Below are positions 1 to 8,943 of a stretch of DNA of 64,000 nucleotides, one piece after another. Numbering within the stretch: position 1 is the stretch's first letter; each line of letters begins with the position of its first letter. The DNA lies in contig NZ_RQJO01000010.1 in the NCBI RefSeq assembly GCF_003858635.1, positions 248,001 to 312,000 of the forward strand, given 5' to 3'. The notes beneath the pieces were generated by a model. The model made no database searches and was not told the origin of the DNA. It was given only the letters and a program-made list of their open reading frames with translations. The DNA comes from Larkinella rosea (lineage in GTDB: Bacteria; Bacteroidota; Bacteroidia; Cytophagales; Spirosomataceae). A program made the position numbers and the translations under genes.

Positions 1-2476
1 GGGCTTGTCCGTTCGTCCACGAAGTGTTCCAGAAAACCGTGGAAAAACCGATCGCCACTTCCGCTCCTTTGCCCTTTTTCACGTGACCATAGGGCAGCAA
101 CAATACCTTCGCGCCGTTTTGTAACTGATTCACCACGTCCGAGGTCAGGGCATGCGCGACAATGACGTTGCCCGTAGCTGCATCAGGATTGACAGCCGCC
201 GGATAGACCCAGAAATTCCAGGAATTTACCACGTCGGTGCCTTTCAATGCGACTTTCAGCGTTAGCATTTCCGGTTTTTTAAAAACCGCTAACGGCAATT
301 GGGCGGTTCCAATCGGCTGAAGATTGTCGATGGCGACTTTGTCTTTGGTCAGCGAACCCGACGTTTTTACCTTTCCGGCCGCATCCAAAACCTGCCAGAT
401 AACGGTTTGATTGGTCAGTTCGCCCGCGCCGAAATGGGCAATTTCCAAAGCCGCCCGGAGCGTTTCGTTATTCTCGTAAACGAGCTTGTCCATCCGCGCC
501 AGCAAAACCGTGGGGCCGCAAAACGTCCGGTATTCGGCCGGGGTCGTGTAGCCTTTGGATTCCCAGAAAACGTCTAAAGCGCCAACCAGCGCCGAACCCT
601 GTCCCGGAAAATCGTGGAGGCCCAGCAACTGAAACCCGGCAAAACCGGGGGTGCGCAGGGCGGCTTCCATATCGGCTTTGTAGCAAAGCGTCTGCAAACG
701 GCCCGACGAATGCAGGAAGGCTTCCGCCTGATCGCCCATGCCCGCTTCTTCCAACGTTTCCTTAAAAATCTCAAAATTGGTGGCCTTCACCACACCGGTG
801 TATTTGGCAATTTCCTTGAAATTCGGGTAGGCGCACCACTGCCCGATTTCGTGGCTGATGTACGGAGCTGTCGCCGTTTTGGTAATTTCCCGCCAGTCGT
901 AACTGGTTTTTGGTGACCCGGAGTTAATGATACTGTTGACGCCTTCGCCCCACCGCTGAATCCGGGCGTCGGAATGAATGTGGAACTGATTTTCGGGAAG
1001 CATTGGCCAACCCGCCCCGCTGGTATAAAGCCGCCGACTGTCTTTCTTTTTGAAATGATCGACCCAACGGCCCAGAAAATCAGCCTGATAAGCGCCACCG
1101 GGTTCATTTCCGTACGACATCATGCAGAACGACGGATGATTGCCGTACGCTTTCAGAATGCGTTCCGATTCCTGATAAATGAAGTCATCGATCACGCCAC
1201 CGGTTCCGACGGCGCTGCTCTGATTGGCCCAAAGCGGACTTTCTACATACAGATAAATCCCAAGCCGGTCCGCTACGTTAAAAGCCGCTTCGGGCGGACA
1301 CCAGGAGTGAAAACGGAGGTGATTCAACCCATATTGCCGGGAGGTTTTCATGATTTTCTCCCAGTACGGTTCCGTCGTTGGCGGATAACCCGTCAGCGGA
1401 AATGTTGCACATTCGACATCACCCCGCAGAAAAATCGGCCGGCCGTTAATGGTCAGGCGGGTTCCGCTCGTGCCCATTTCGCGCATCCCGAACGTCACCT
1501 CCTTTTCCGACATGACCTGATTTTGCTCATTGACCAACTTGACCAGCAACTTGTAGAGGTTGGGATTAAACTCGTCCCAGAGCTGCGGATTCGACAGGGT
1601 ATAGGTTGGCGTTACGGTGGTTTCTTCGGCGGTTAAACGAACCGGCTGCGACCATTCCGGCAAAGCCGCACCGTTCTTTTGCAGACTCTGGGCCTGAAGA
1701 ATGATCTTACCCTGAAACGTTTGACGCCGGGGCTGATGGAGCGAAAGGGCTACGTTAATCGCTTTCGCTGACAGATTGGGAAACACCCGCACGTCATCGA
1801 TATACGTCAGCGAATCGACCGTCAAAGACAAGTCGCCAACCAGCCCGTTCCAGTTCGTTTGCGTGTGATCGGCAACGCTGTGTGAGTTGGGTCCAACGTG
1901 GAGTTTGTAGCGGTTATCGACCCGGACGGCAATGGTATTCTTGCCGGGGCGCAGGAGTTTGGTCAGGTCAAATTGATGGGCGGAAACCAGGCTGTTACGG
2001 GTGCCACAGAACTGGCCGTTGACGTAGACCATGGTTTCCCAATGGCAGCGTTCCAGATTCAACGTGATGCGTTTTTTGTCCCAGTTGGCCGGAATATCAA
2101 TCTGCCGTTTGTACCAGGCAGGACCGGCGTAATACTTGACGGGTTTGAGCCAGAAGGGTATTTTAATGGGGTTTTCCCGGTATTTTTTGTACCGGTCCGA
2201 AACGAAATACGTGCTATCGAATATATCCCCCACCCAGGGCGTTTGCAGGTCGACTTCGTTGCCTTTCCCGTTTTCCGTCAGGGAACCGGGGAGTTTAACT
2301 TTGTCGGTATAATCGGCCAGCCACCAGTGTTGACGCAAACCCAGGTCAGCCGGGTCCAGGCGAAGCTGCCACTCTCCGGCTAAAGAAAGCTTATTTTGAC
2401 CAAAAATATGTACTGGGTTTACTAACCAGGCCCCAAGTGCAAGGATAAGAATATTGAATCCGCTTTTTTGCATCAT
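1..2476 (-). CDS. Glycoside hydrolase family 2 protein (beta-galactosidase/glucuronidase type), 3' end outside window
   Basis: At least 825 codons are open from an ATG at 2476 (a second ATG follows at once) to the window edge, so the C-terminus is missing. The start MMQKSGFNILILALG is a hydrophobic signal peptide ending near IFGQ, which suggests a periplasmic or surface enzyme. The order fits GH2: a jelly-roll sugar-binding domain (AGPAWYKRQIDIP, WETMVYVNGQ), an immunoglobulin-like domain, then a TIM barrel. The barrel shows LRFHSWCPPEAAF, the acid/base motif SYGNEPGG (Glu near residue 457) and a likely nucleophile in ISHEIGQW (near residue 542). GH2 enzymes hydrolyse beta-galactosides, glucuronides or mannosides with retention. 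The substrate here cannot be read. It stands alone on its strand. Confidence 0.9.
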   Translation of the reverse strand, partial: MMQKSGFNILILALGAWLVNPVHIFGQNKLSLAGEWQLRLDPADLGLRQHWWLADYTDKVKLPGSLTENGKGNEVDLQTPWVGDIFDSTYFVSDRYKKYRENPIKIPFWLKPVKYYAGPAWYKRQIDIPANWDKKRITLNLERCHWETMVYVNGQFCGTRNSLVSAHQFDLTKLLRPGKNTIAVRVDNRYKLHVGPNSHSVADHTQTNWNGLVGDLSLTVDSLTYIDDVRVFPNLSAKAINVALSLHQPRRQTFQGKIILQAQSLQKNGAALPEWSQPVRLTAEETTVTPTYTLSNPQLWDEFNPNLYKLLVKLVNEQNQVMSEKEVTFGMREMGTSGTRLTINGRPIFLRGDVECATFPLTGYPPTTEPYWEKIMKTSRQYGLNHLRFHSWCPPEAAFNVADRLGIYLYVESPLWANQSSAVGTGGVIDDFIYQESERILKAYGNHPSFCMMSYGNEPGGAYQADFLGRWVDHFKKKDSRRLYTSGAGWPMLPENQFHIHSDARIQRWGEGVNSIINSGSPKTSYDWREITKTATAPYISHEIGQWCAYPNFKEIAKYTGVVKATNFEIFKETLEEAGMGDQAEAFLHSSGRLQTLCYKADMEAALRTPGFAGFQLLGLHDFPGQGSALVGALDVFWESKGYTTPAEYRTFCGPTVLLARMDKLVYENNETLRAALEIAHFGAGELTNQTVIWQVLDAAGKVKTSGSLTKDKVAIDNLQPIGTAQLPLAVFKKPEMLTLKVALKGTDVVNSWNFWVYPAAVNPDAATGNVIVAHALTSDVVNQLQNGAKVLLLPYGHVKKGKGAEVAIGFSTVFWNTSWTNGQA

Positions 2477-2602
2477 GTCGCAGAGGAACTGTTTTATCAG
2501 AGAAAGTTAGCAACGCAACTGTCATGCAAAAAACACAAATTCATATAAAATAAACCATAGCGCTTATTTGGGAAAAGATGGATAATTTAATGGAATGTGG
2601 TT

Positions 2603-3400
2603 CTATTCATTTTGAAACACAATCTCACTCCAGGATTCGGGTTGGTGGGTGTCATATACGCCATGTGGGGTCAGCACCATCGCCTGATGCGGCTGTACCT
2701 TGACACCGGGGACAGGTACCTTTTGAAAGCGACCTAGAAACATTCGCCATAAATCACCATTTTTAGGCGGTAACGAACGGCCATTGGCCAGCCAACCTAA
2801 ACTCTGCCAGGGGATGGCAATCTCAAGACTCCAGCCCCGGTCTATATCTGTATTATCATTGAGTGTACCATCTACCTGGACAGCTGTTTTTAAGCCCGGC
2901 AGGTCATAGTTGAGAAAGGCCCAACGGAGGCCGCGTGGGTGAGTGCCGTACCAGAATGTCGCTCCGTCGCGGTCGTGGTTACCCCCAAAGGTCATCGCTT
3001 GTGGATGGTGAACATCGAAAAGGGGAACGTCAAACCGGCCTCCACGCTGGTAGGCGTCGCGCCAGATAAAAAAAACTTCATAAATGGTATTGCGGGCGTT
3101 CACTTCCAATTCATAGTAGCAATCGCCCCCATCGATCAAGAGTTCAAGATCATTCTCCAGGAAAATAATCGAATCACGTTCGGTCAGGTGAGCTTCCACA
3201 AAGGGGTCTTCGGCAACCAAGGCGACATACAAATAAAGGTCGTTCCAGAGAATAGCAGTCCGTGTATCATACAGACCCGGGGCCCCAGTCTCCATGTCCA
3301 CAAAGCGCTGACTCCAGGTAGCCGACTGCCAGGCCGCTTTAGTCAGGTCACCATTAATGTCTAATGTTTGATTGATTTTTTGGGCGGTATAATGGGACAT
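2603..3400 (-). CDS. Carbohydrate-binding family 9-like protein
   Basis: 265 residues starting at the ATG at 3400; a GTG two codons upstream is possible. No signal peptide is visible. The whole protein resembles the CBM9-like / DOMON-like beta-sandwich found alone in Bacteroidota and in bacterial xylanases: DTRTAILWNDLYLYVALVAEDP near the N-terminus, FLENDLELLIDGGD and YYELEVNARNTIYE in the centre, then GWSLEIAIPWQSL and WRMFLGRFQ. Family members bind sugars or act as accessory proteins; no catalytic residues are expected. A TATATTTG sequence (minus strand, 3419-3426) just upstream fits the Bacteroidota -7 element, giving a very short leader. It lies downstream-to-upstream with the GH2 gene, 126 bp apart, so the two could be co-transcribed. 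Confidence 0.75.
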   Translation of the reverse strand: MSHYTAQKINQTLDINGDLTKAAWQSATWSQRFVDMETGAPGLYDTRTAILWNDLYLYVALVAEDPFVEAHLTERDSIIFLENDLELLIDGGDCYYELEVNARNTIYEVFFIWRDAYQRGGRFDVPLFDVHHPQAMTFGGNHDRDGATFWYGTHPRGLRWAFLNYDLPGLKTAVQVDGTLNDNTDIDRGWSLEIAIPWQSLGWLANGRSLPPKNGDLWRMFLGRFQKVPVPGVKVQPHQAMVLTPHGVYDTHQPESWSEIVFQNE

Positions 3401-3851
3401 CTTCACAGTTCATTTTAGCAAATATACGATTGTTTGCCACTGTCGACATCGCTCATAAAATTTTGGAGGACTGTTAACTGTAAAGAGAGATCGTTTAATG
3501 TCTTCACCTGACATAGGTTGTCAGATTTATATCCCAGGTGACAACCAGGCATGATCACATTCGCGACCGGCTCCGCAGCGACGGCTCGGAGTCGGTTTCA
3601 ATATAATGAGCCATTTTAGGTCAGCAAGTCGGTTCAGAAAATACCTGGGAAAGATCATCTGTTCACAAAAAGTCAATTAAACGTTCGATAGTTATAGTTA
3701 TATATGCCAGTCGGATTAAATAGCTGAGAATTAAACCATTCAATAAAAGTTTTTCGGATTAACTCCAACGGACACATATCTTTCATAGGAGTCAATCCGA
3801 AAAGCGGGTTTGGCCGAATTAACCAGGTATCCTAATTTGACTTTAATCACA
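3401..3851. other. Non-coding interval with an inverted repeat
   Basis: About 450 bases between two divergent genes with no convincing ORF. It holds an 8-bp perfect inverted repeat, GGTTGTCA at 3516-3523 and TGACAACC at 3539-3546, nested with CACCTG at 3505-3510 and CAGGTG at 3535-3540. Such a symmetric site could be an operator for either neighbour. A weaker GC-rich hairpin lies near 3570-3600. Nothing else was recognised. Confidence 0.4.
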
Positions 3852-4412
3852 ATGAAACGGAGAAAATTCATCAAGGCGGCCGTTGCCGCGGCACCATTGA
3901 CTGCCATTGCCCCTTCGCAGGCCATGGCCGATCGAGCGCAAAAAGGCTTTAAAATCCCGAATGGAGAAGGACGTTTTCATGGTCATATCCAACTCAAAGG
4001 CGTCAATGCCAATATTCTGGATGTGAAAGTATCGGGCAAAGACACAAATGGTGCCATCGCGGTCTTTGAACAAACCTCGTTGTCGCCCAAACGAGGTACG
4101 CCCTTGCATGTGCATCCGAATCAAGATGAAATCTTTCATGTCCAAGAAGGCCAGTACGCTTTTTTGGTCGGTGAGGATCGCTTTGAGCTCCAGACGGGAG
4201 ATCGTATTTTCTTACCCCGGAAAGTTCCCCATGCCTGGACGCAAATCAGTGAAAGAGGACGAATGACGGTCATCCTCCAGCCCGCGGGAAAACTAGAAGA
4301 GTTTTTTGTAACCATGGCTGGCTTAAGGAGTGAGCCCTCGCAGACGGAAATCGCGAAAATCTTCTCGGATCATGATATGCAGGTCGTTGGGCCTCCCTTG
4401 AAAGTGGATTGA
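3852..4412 (+). CDS. Cupin-domain protein with twin-arginine-like leader
   Basis: 187 residues from the ATG at 3852; an upstream in-frame TTG at 3810 would put residues before the leader and is less likely. The N-terminus MKRRKFIKAAVAAAPLTAI looks like a Bacteroidota Tat-type signal ending near AMA. The body is a single cupin barrel: motif 1 is GTPLHVHPNQDEIFHVQEG (the two His, Glu and later His are the usual metal ligands) and motif 2 is GDRIFLPRKVPHAW. Cupins of this type bind a metal and include small-molecule dioxygenases and isomerases. The substrate is unknown. It is monocistronic and faces the large surface-protein gene across a terminator. Confidence 0.8.
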   Translation: MKRRKFIKAAVAAAPLTAIAPSQAMADRAQKGFKIPNGEGRFHGHIQLKGVNANILDVKVSGKDTNGAIAVFEQTSLSPKRGTPLHVHPNQDEIFHVQEGQYAFLVGEDRFELQTGDRIFLPRKVPHAWTQISERGRMTVILQPAGKLEEFFVTMAGLRSEPSQTEIAKIFSDHDMQVVGPPLKVD

Positions 4413-4471
4413 TCTTACACATCACCGCAACCTTCAAACCTCCCACTGCCAAACCCCAAAAGCCATAAAAC

Positions 4472-4504
4472 AGAAAGACGCAGATCACCGACCCGCGTCT
4501 TTCT
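4472..4504. terminator. Bidirectional rho-independent terminator
   Basis: A perfect 10-bp stem, AGAAAGACGC at 4472-4481 and GCGTCTTTCT at 4495-4504, lies between two convergent genes ending at 4412 and 4522. The arms are themselves T-rich/A-rich at their outer ends, so it could stop transcription from both sides. Confidence 0.7.
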
Positions 4505-4521
4505 AACTTACTTGGTATACT

Positions 4522-7500
4522 CTATTGCTTCAATAGCTTTAACGTAACACTTTTTAGTCCACTGGTAACCCGCAGCAACAACAGGCCCGCCGGTTGGCCC
4601 TGAACCGATAAACGCTGCTGCTCAATCGTTTTAGCACTTTCAATTTGACGCTGACCCACCAATCGTCCGCTGGCATCGGTGAGTTGCAACCGCAGTGGCA
4701 GGCCTTCCGCCCCGCGGATTTCAACCTGTATCGTTTCCGAAACCGGATTGCCTAAAACCGTCACCTGCAGCTCCGACCCGGTTTCGGCCGACAGGCGAGC
4801 CAAAGGCGCGCATTGCAACGGCTTGGGCGAGTCTTTCAGAGTATAGCTGCTGCCCAGCACCTTCGCACTGATCTGCCGACGAACATTGTCCTTCAGACCC
4901 ACGGGCGTGGTGAAACTGTAGGCATGGGCCCCGTTCCCCTTGCCCGCTGTCTTTAAATCGTCCCGGTAGATGCTGGCTTCGGTGGTCCCTACAGCCACTC
5001 CGTCGGCAAAAAACTGCACCGTCAGCGGGCTATTGGGTTTGTTGCGATCCCACACCCAGCCCCGAATCGAACCGCATTCGACTTTGTCGAGAAACCCCTC
5101 GAAGCTGCCCGTCACCACCGGCGGGGTCGACGCACCGGGAGCTACCACCAGCGTCAACCCGACCGATGCGGCTTTTTGGCTATCACTGGCGCTATAACTC
5201 AGCAGAAACGTGCCTTCAACCGTGGGCGATCCGGTGATGGTTCGGGAGATGGCCGCAAATTGCAGGCCGTCGGGTAAGCCATTGAGGGCATACGTCAGGG
5301 GCTGTCCTTCCGGATCGGTGAAGCTCGGAAGCAGGGTCGTGACAGCGACTCCCACCGTCGCCGACAGGGGCTCGGTTGTCGGAGCGACGGGCGGCTGATT
5401 GATGACGGTGTTGCTCGCCGGACAAGTCAACTTGATGGGGGAACCTTTCAGGAGATAGTCTGTCCCCTGGACTTTGGCCGAAATCCGAAGCTCCGACCCG
5501 GTTTTGGCGGCTTCCGGTGTCGGGAAAACATAACCGTGTTCGCCGTTGCCCTTGCCGGCATCCTTCAGATCCTGACGGAAGTTTTTGGCTTCGATCGTAC
5601 CGATGGCGGTGTTTTCGGCAAAAAATTCGACCGTCAGGGGCGTGTTGGGTTTGTTCCGGTCCCAGACCCAGCCCCGCATTTCCTGGCAATTGACCGTCGT
5701 AAGAAAACCCTCAAAATTACCGGTAACCACCACCGGTGCCGTCACCGTGACCGTCGCACTGGTAGGCGGACTGACACAACTACCGACATGACAAACCGCC
5801 GAGTAGACAAAAATACCCGGAGCCGAGGTCGGCACACTGACGCTGCCGGTTCCGGTGGTGCTGCCGGGCCCCGTCCACCTCAACGTACCCGAACAATTGG
5901 TGGCATTCAAGAAAACCGCACTGGCCCCCTGCGTAACGGTCACGCTGGCTGGGCCACTGGCCGACCAGTCGGGAGCAGCCAGGGCGGTTTGCGAACTGAC
6001 CACTGTAATCGCCGTAGCACTTCCACCGTCATTGGTGGCCGTCACGGTATAGCTGCCGGGCAGATTGACACTGGTGGAGTTGCCACTAGAGCCAGCGGAT
6101 ATGGTGCCGTTCGGCCCCCGAATGGAATAACTAACGCCCGTTGCCGTGGTTGATGCGGTTAGGGTCACCTGGGTTTGGGAACACGTCAGTGGGCCATCGT
6201 TCTGAAATGTCAGATCACTTGGAGGGGAGACGCTGGAATCAAATACAGTAACACTTACGAACGAGGAAGAACTGGTGCAGCTATTGGTGGTACAGGTCGC
6301 CTGGTACGTCACCTTGCCAACCTGATTGGTGGCTACTGCAATGATTGATCCCTGACCACTGGTTCCGTTGTTGGCCGTCCAGTTGACGGTCCCTCCACAG
6401 AATTTCCCAAGAAGGGTAATATCGGAAGTGCCTTTGGCAACGGTGAGCGAGGTAGCACCGGTGGTGGTTTGCAGGTAGACATTGGGGTTGGATTCGTCGG
6501 GGCCAATGTCGATGGGGCCATTGGCAAGGCGTTCGGCCAGGCCGGGCACCGTGGCCAGATCAGGCCAGCGCTCAAGCAGGGTGTTATCGCCCCGGTCGGT
6601 CAGCAGGCTCGTACAGGGCCCGACCGAAGGCGTCCCGTTAGCGGTATTGATCAGATGTTGCCCGGGATCGGTGGGAGCGCCATAGACGATGCTTTCGCTG
6701 GCATAGCCCTGCCCGGGCGGGGGATTGATGCTGACATCATGATCCGGAACGCCGATGCCAAAGATCGAGTGCGAGAGTTTAACGTTGCTGGTAAAGCCGA
6801 CGGGCCAACCGATTACCTCGGAAGTGCTGGTATTGGAGATTCGGTCCAGGTAACAGTTGACCAGTTCCGAAGGCCCGCCCTCGAAGACATTGGCCAGGAT
6901 GTAAAAGGGACCATTAGGCGTCATATCGTACCGAATACCCCCCGATTCCAGAATCTGGCAGTTAACCGCGCGGGTGGTGGAATTGGCATTACCCGCATTG
7001 ATCATCAGGGCGCTGACGACATTCGCATTAACAAATTCACCTCCCCGAACGGGTTCTATCCGAACGTTTTCCATTCGACAGTTATATAACAGCAGGTCGG
7101 CGTCACCGGTTTCATAGCCATAATTGACAATGGTCGAGCCAAGTGTTTGAATACCGACTCCTCGATTCAGGGAGCAGTTCAGGACCCGCAGATTGGCGTG
7201 TGAGCTGGCCTGATAGGCAAAATTGGTGATCATTCCGCCATAGAAACCAACGCCCGCCAGGTCAATTTCACAATTGGTCACGGTGGGTTCCGACGTACCC
7301 TGATAGGCCATATTTATAATGGAATGTCCAAGGAAAAGACCCGAATTAAAACCCGGCCCCAGGCCAAATACATCCGGATAATAGGTTGGTCTTACATTGC
7401 CACCCTGTCCGGGACCAAACAAGTTGGGATCATAATAGACATCCGCATCATCGCCTTCAATTACTTTTCCCGAAGGGGCACCAATGATTAGAAAACCGTC

Positions 7501-7947
7501 GAGGAGCGTTTCCGCGTTGGCATTGAAAAAGGTCACCGCGTAGGGGTTGAGGGTGGAACTTCGCAATATGCTTTGAGTGCCATGACGGGCCGCCACCTGA
7601 CTTTCATCCCCCAGAAACCCTCCGTAGACTTTTACGCCACTGGGAATGCGAAAGGTCCGGTTGGCAATGATCTTCTTGGTGGCAAAATCCATGTGCGAAT
7701 ACTCCTCATTTCGAATCAGGAAGTAGGTTCCTTGCTGGACCCAGACCTGATCGCCAGGCTGGGCTTTGCTTAGGGCGGTCAGCAGAGCGGTGGCCGTATT
7801 CCAGGATTGCCCGTCGTTCACCGCCGAGCTATCCGTTTTGGCGTACCAGGTTCGACCCTGGGCACTGAGCTGAAAAAGTAGAAGCAAGCCCAGCAGGCAC
7901 AAGCCCCAACTCGGTCGGAAGCGGGAAAAGGATAGAGGGTTTTTCAT
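4522..7947 (-). CDS. T9SS-secreted surface protein: beta-helix, Ig-like repeats, paired GWVWDRNKPN modules
   Basis: 1141 residues from the ATG at 7947 (MKNPLSFSRFRPSWG, then a hydrophobic signal ending near SAQGRT). An upstream in-frame ATG at 8064 would translate the tandem repeat and is unlikely. Domain order: a parallel beta-helix-like region (about 7850-6600; GGFLGDESQVAARHGT, LLDGFLIIGAP), Ig/SprB-like domains rich in Thr/Ser with paired Cys (6480-5720), a GWVWDRNKPNTP module (about 5712-5410), a putative-Ig (He_PIG) domain beginning NQPPVAPTTEP, a second GWVWDRNKPNSP module (about 5103-4810), and a type A T9SS sorting domain (ASGRLVGQRQIESA, PAGLLLLRV). It is probably an adhesin or surface scaffold; no enzyme motif was recognised. 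The C-terminal third matches that of the divergent gene at 8944. Confidence 0.8.
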   Translation of the reverse strand: MKNPLSFSRFRPSWGLCLLGLLLLFQLSAQGRTWYAKTDSSAVNDGQSWNTATALLTALSKAQPGDQVWVQQGTYFLIRNEEYSHMDFATKKIIANRTFRIPSGVKVYGGFLGDESQVAARHGTQSILRSSTLNPYAVTFFNANAETLLDGFLIIGAPSGKVIEGDDADVYYDPNLFGPGQGGNVRPTYYPDVFGLGPGFNSGLFLGHSIINMAYQGTSEPTVTNCEIDLAGVGFYGGMITNFAYQASSHANLRVLNCSLNRGVGIQTLGSTIVNYGYETGDADLLLYNCRMENVRIEPVRGGEFVNANVVSALMINAGNANSTTRAVNCQILESGGIRYDMTPNGPFYILANVFEGGPSELVNCYLDRISNTSTSEVIGWPVGFTSNVKLSHSIFGIGVPDHDVSINPPPGQGYASESIVYGAPTDPGQHLINTANGTPSVGPCTSLLTDRGDNTLLERWPDLATVPGLAERLANGPIDIGPDESNPNVYLQTTTGATSLTVAKGTSDITLLGKFCGGTVNWTANNGTSGQGSIIAVATNQVGKVTYQATCTTNSCTSSSSFVSVTVFDSSVSPPSDLTFQNDGPLTCSQTQVTLTASTTATGVSYSIRGPNGTISAGSSGNSTSVNLPGSYTVTATNDGGSATAITVVSSQTALAAPDWSASGPASVTVTQGASAVFLNATNCSGTLRWTGPGSTTGTGSVSVPTSAPGIFVYSAVCHVGSCVSPPTSATVTVTAPVVVTGNFEGFLTTVNCQEMRGWVWDRNKPNTPLTVEFFAENTAIGTIEAKNFRQDLKDAGKGNGEHGYVFPTPEAAKTGSELRISAKVQGTDYLLKGSPIKLTCPASNTVINQPPVAPTTEPLSATVGVAVTTLLPSFTDPEGQPLTYALNGLPDGLQFAAISRTITGSPTVEGTFLLSYSASDSQKAASVGLTLVVAPGASTPPVVTGSFEGFLDKVECGSIRGWVWDRNKPNSPLTVQFFADGVAVGTTEASIYRDDLKTAGKGNGAHAYSFTTPVGLKDNVRRQISAKVLGSSYTLKDSPKPLQCAPLARLSAETGSELQVTVLGNPVSETIQVEIRGAEGLPLRLQLTDASGRLVGQRQIESAKTIEQQRLSVQGQPAGLLLLRVTSGLKSVTLKLLKQ

Positions 7948-8013
7948 TGAGTTGAATGGATAACGGGTTGAGATTGATGAAGGCAGCAAAGGTGAGCTTT
8001 GCGCAGAATACCG

Positions 8014-8052
8014 GCTATAACATTTCTCCCAACAGCTATAACATTTCTCCCA
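8014..8052 (-). promoter_or_regulatory. Two perfect 18-bp direct repeats, 21-bp period
   Basis: GCTATAACATTTCTCCCA occurs at 8014-8031 and again at 8035-8052, that is, every 21 bp or two helical turns. Read in the direction of the gene at 7947 the unit is GGGAGAAATGTTATAG. It lies 67-105 bp upstream of that start codon. The spacing and GTTAT core resemble the paired direct repeats bound by LytTR-type regulators; that assignment is inference. Confidence 0.55.
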
Positions 8053-8152
8053 GGGTGGGAACAAATCGTTCTGACCTTAGCCCTAAAAAGGGGACATGGA
8101 ATAGATGGAGAAAATCGGGCGATTTTACGTAGTTTAAACTGTAAAAAATCGC

Positions 8153-8433
8153 ATCTGAAAAAGACGGCAGCGGCCGACCGTCGAAATTCACCGAAGCACA
8201 ACGGGGTGGCCCGAGCCATCATTTTTGCACTCTGTCAAGCTGACACTGGAGTGCCAGTTGCAGAGGTTTGCCGGAAGATGGGTGTCAATGCGGCCACCTA
8301 TTATAACTGAAAAAAAAAGTGTGCTGGTTTAGGAGTTCCAGAACTACGAAAACTTCGACAGCCAGAGCCTGACGGCCGATGTCGAAGAAAATCAAAAATT
8401 GAAGCAATTCGTAGCCGACCCCGAATTGACCGA
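8153..8433 (+). pseudogene. Degraded IS3-family transposase OrfA
   Basis: Pieces of an IS3-type OrfA helix-turn-helix protein can be read in order on the plus strand but in different frames: KFTEAQ near 8183, then IIFALCQADTGVPVAEVCRK and MGVNAATYYN, then a TGA where the family has Trp, KKKCAGLGVPELRKLRQPE, and after another frameshift ENQKLKQFVAD near 8390-8413. OrfA proteins of this family normally continue into a DKQMLQ-like leucine zipper and an OrfB integrase; neither is present. It is a relic without activity. Its right end runs directly into the primase fragment on the other strand, so the junction near 8430 marks an insertion or deletion breakpoint. Confidence 0.75.
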
Positions 8434-8577
8434 AAATGAAGGTGTACTTTCCGTACGGAACGGTGAATAATAGACGAGACGTTGGCCGCGTTGGCTAACC
8501 GGTTTAAACCCACGATCGGCTAGATAATCTGCGATAGATACCGCCTTGGCAAATGGGATGGATTGTGAAGTAATCAT
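8430..8577 (-). pseudogene. N-terminal fragment of a mobile-element CHC2-type primase
   Basis: From the ATG at 8577 the minus strand encodes about 50 residues including FAKAVSIADYLADRGFKP and LVYYSPFRTESTPSFSVN. This matches, from memory, the start of the CHC2 zinc-finger/Toprim primases carried on Bacteroidota conjugative and mobilisable elements, which then continue with a NLWYDFGTG-type motif. Here similarity stops at PSFSVN and sequence of the IS3 relic follows. The stretch 8640-8820 may hold the tail of a further gene of the same lost element (one minus frame is open but unrecognised). Confidence 0.6.
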
Positions 8578-8854
8578 AATGACTTTTTTCCTTGTGGGCT
8601 TTGGAAACAATCAGTCTAGATCCTATAAGTACGCGCTAAGAATCAAGTAGTTAGCTCATTTCGAAAAGAATGGACTTTTTTATTTTCTGACTCGTTCTGG
8701 GCATCCATCCCATTTTGCCCAAAACCGGTTGCTGATCCGTTTCTCCCCTTTTCAATGCGCTCCTGCGATGGCAGGGCGGAGTTGATCGGTTTGAAGGATG
8801 AGAACAACTCCGATCGGTGTTTTTTCGAATAAATGCCCTCATCACCGACTTTTG

Positions 8855-8890
8855 AAAGATTTGTTATTACCGTTGGGAGATTTGTGATAG
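8855..8890 (+). promoter_or_regulatory. Imperfect direct repeats, 21-bp period, related to those at 8014-8052
   Basis: AGATTTGTTAT at 8857-8867 is repeated as AGATTTGTGAT at 8878-8888, again exactly 21 bp apart. The second copy in context, GGGAGATTTGTGATAG, differs at only three positions from the GGGAGAAATGTTATAG unit upstream of the divergent surface protein. It sits 54-90 bp upstream of the start at 8944 and points in the same direction relative to its gene. Confidence 0.5.
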
Positions 8891-8943
8891 TCTTCCTTCG
8901 GCAGCCGCTCTACTTTTCCTGGGTCAAAAACCATTTACCCAGT

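Noticed and set aside
7948-8064. Upstream extension of the beta-helix surface protein (MFPPWEKCYS...)
   Set aside because: It would translate the 21-bp tandem repeat into WEKCYS repeats ahead of a normal signal peptide; the repeat is better explained as a regulatory site.
8651-8845. A 64-codon minus-strand frame between primase fragment and surface gene
   Set aside because: No recognised family; another minus frame over the same bases looks equally open, so neither can be called.
8833-8943. Upstream extension of the Delta-60 protein
   Set aside because: The added 37 residues precede a good signal peptide and cover the direct repeats.
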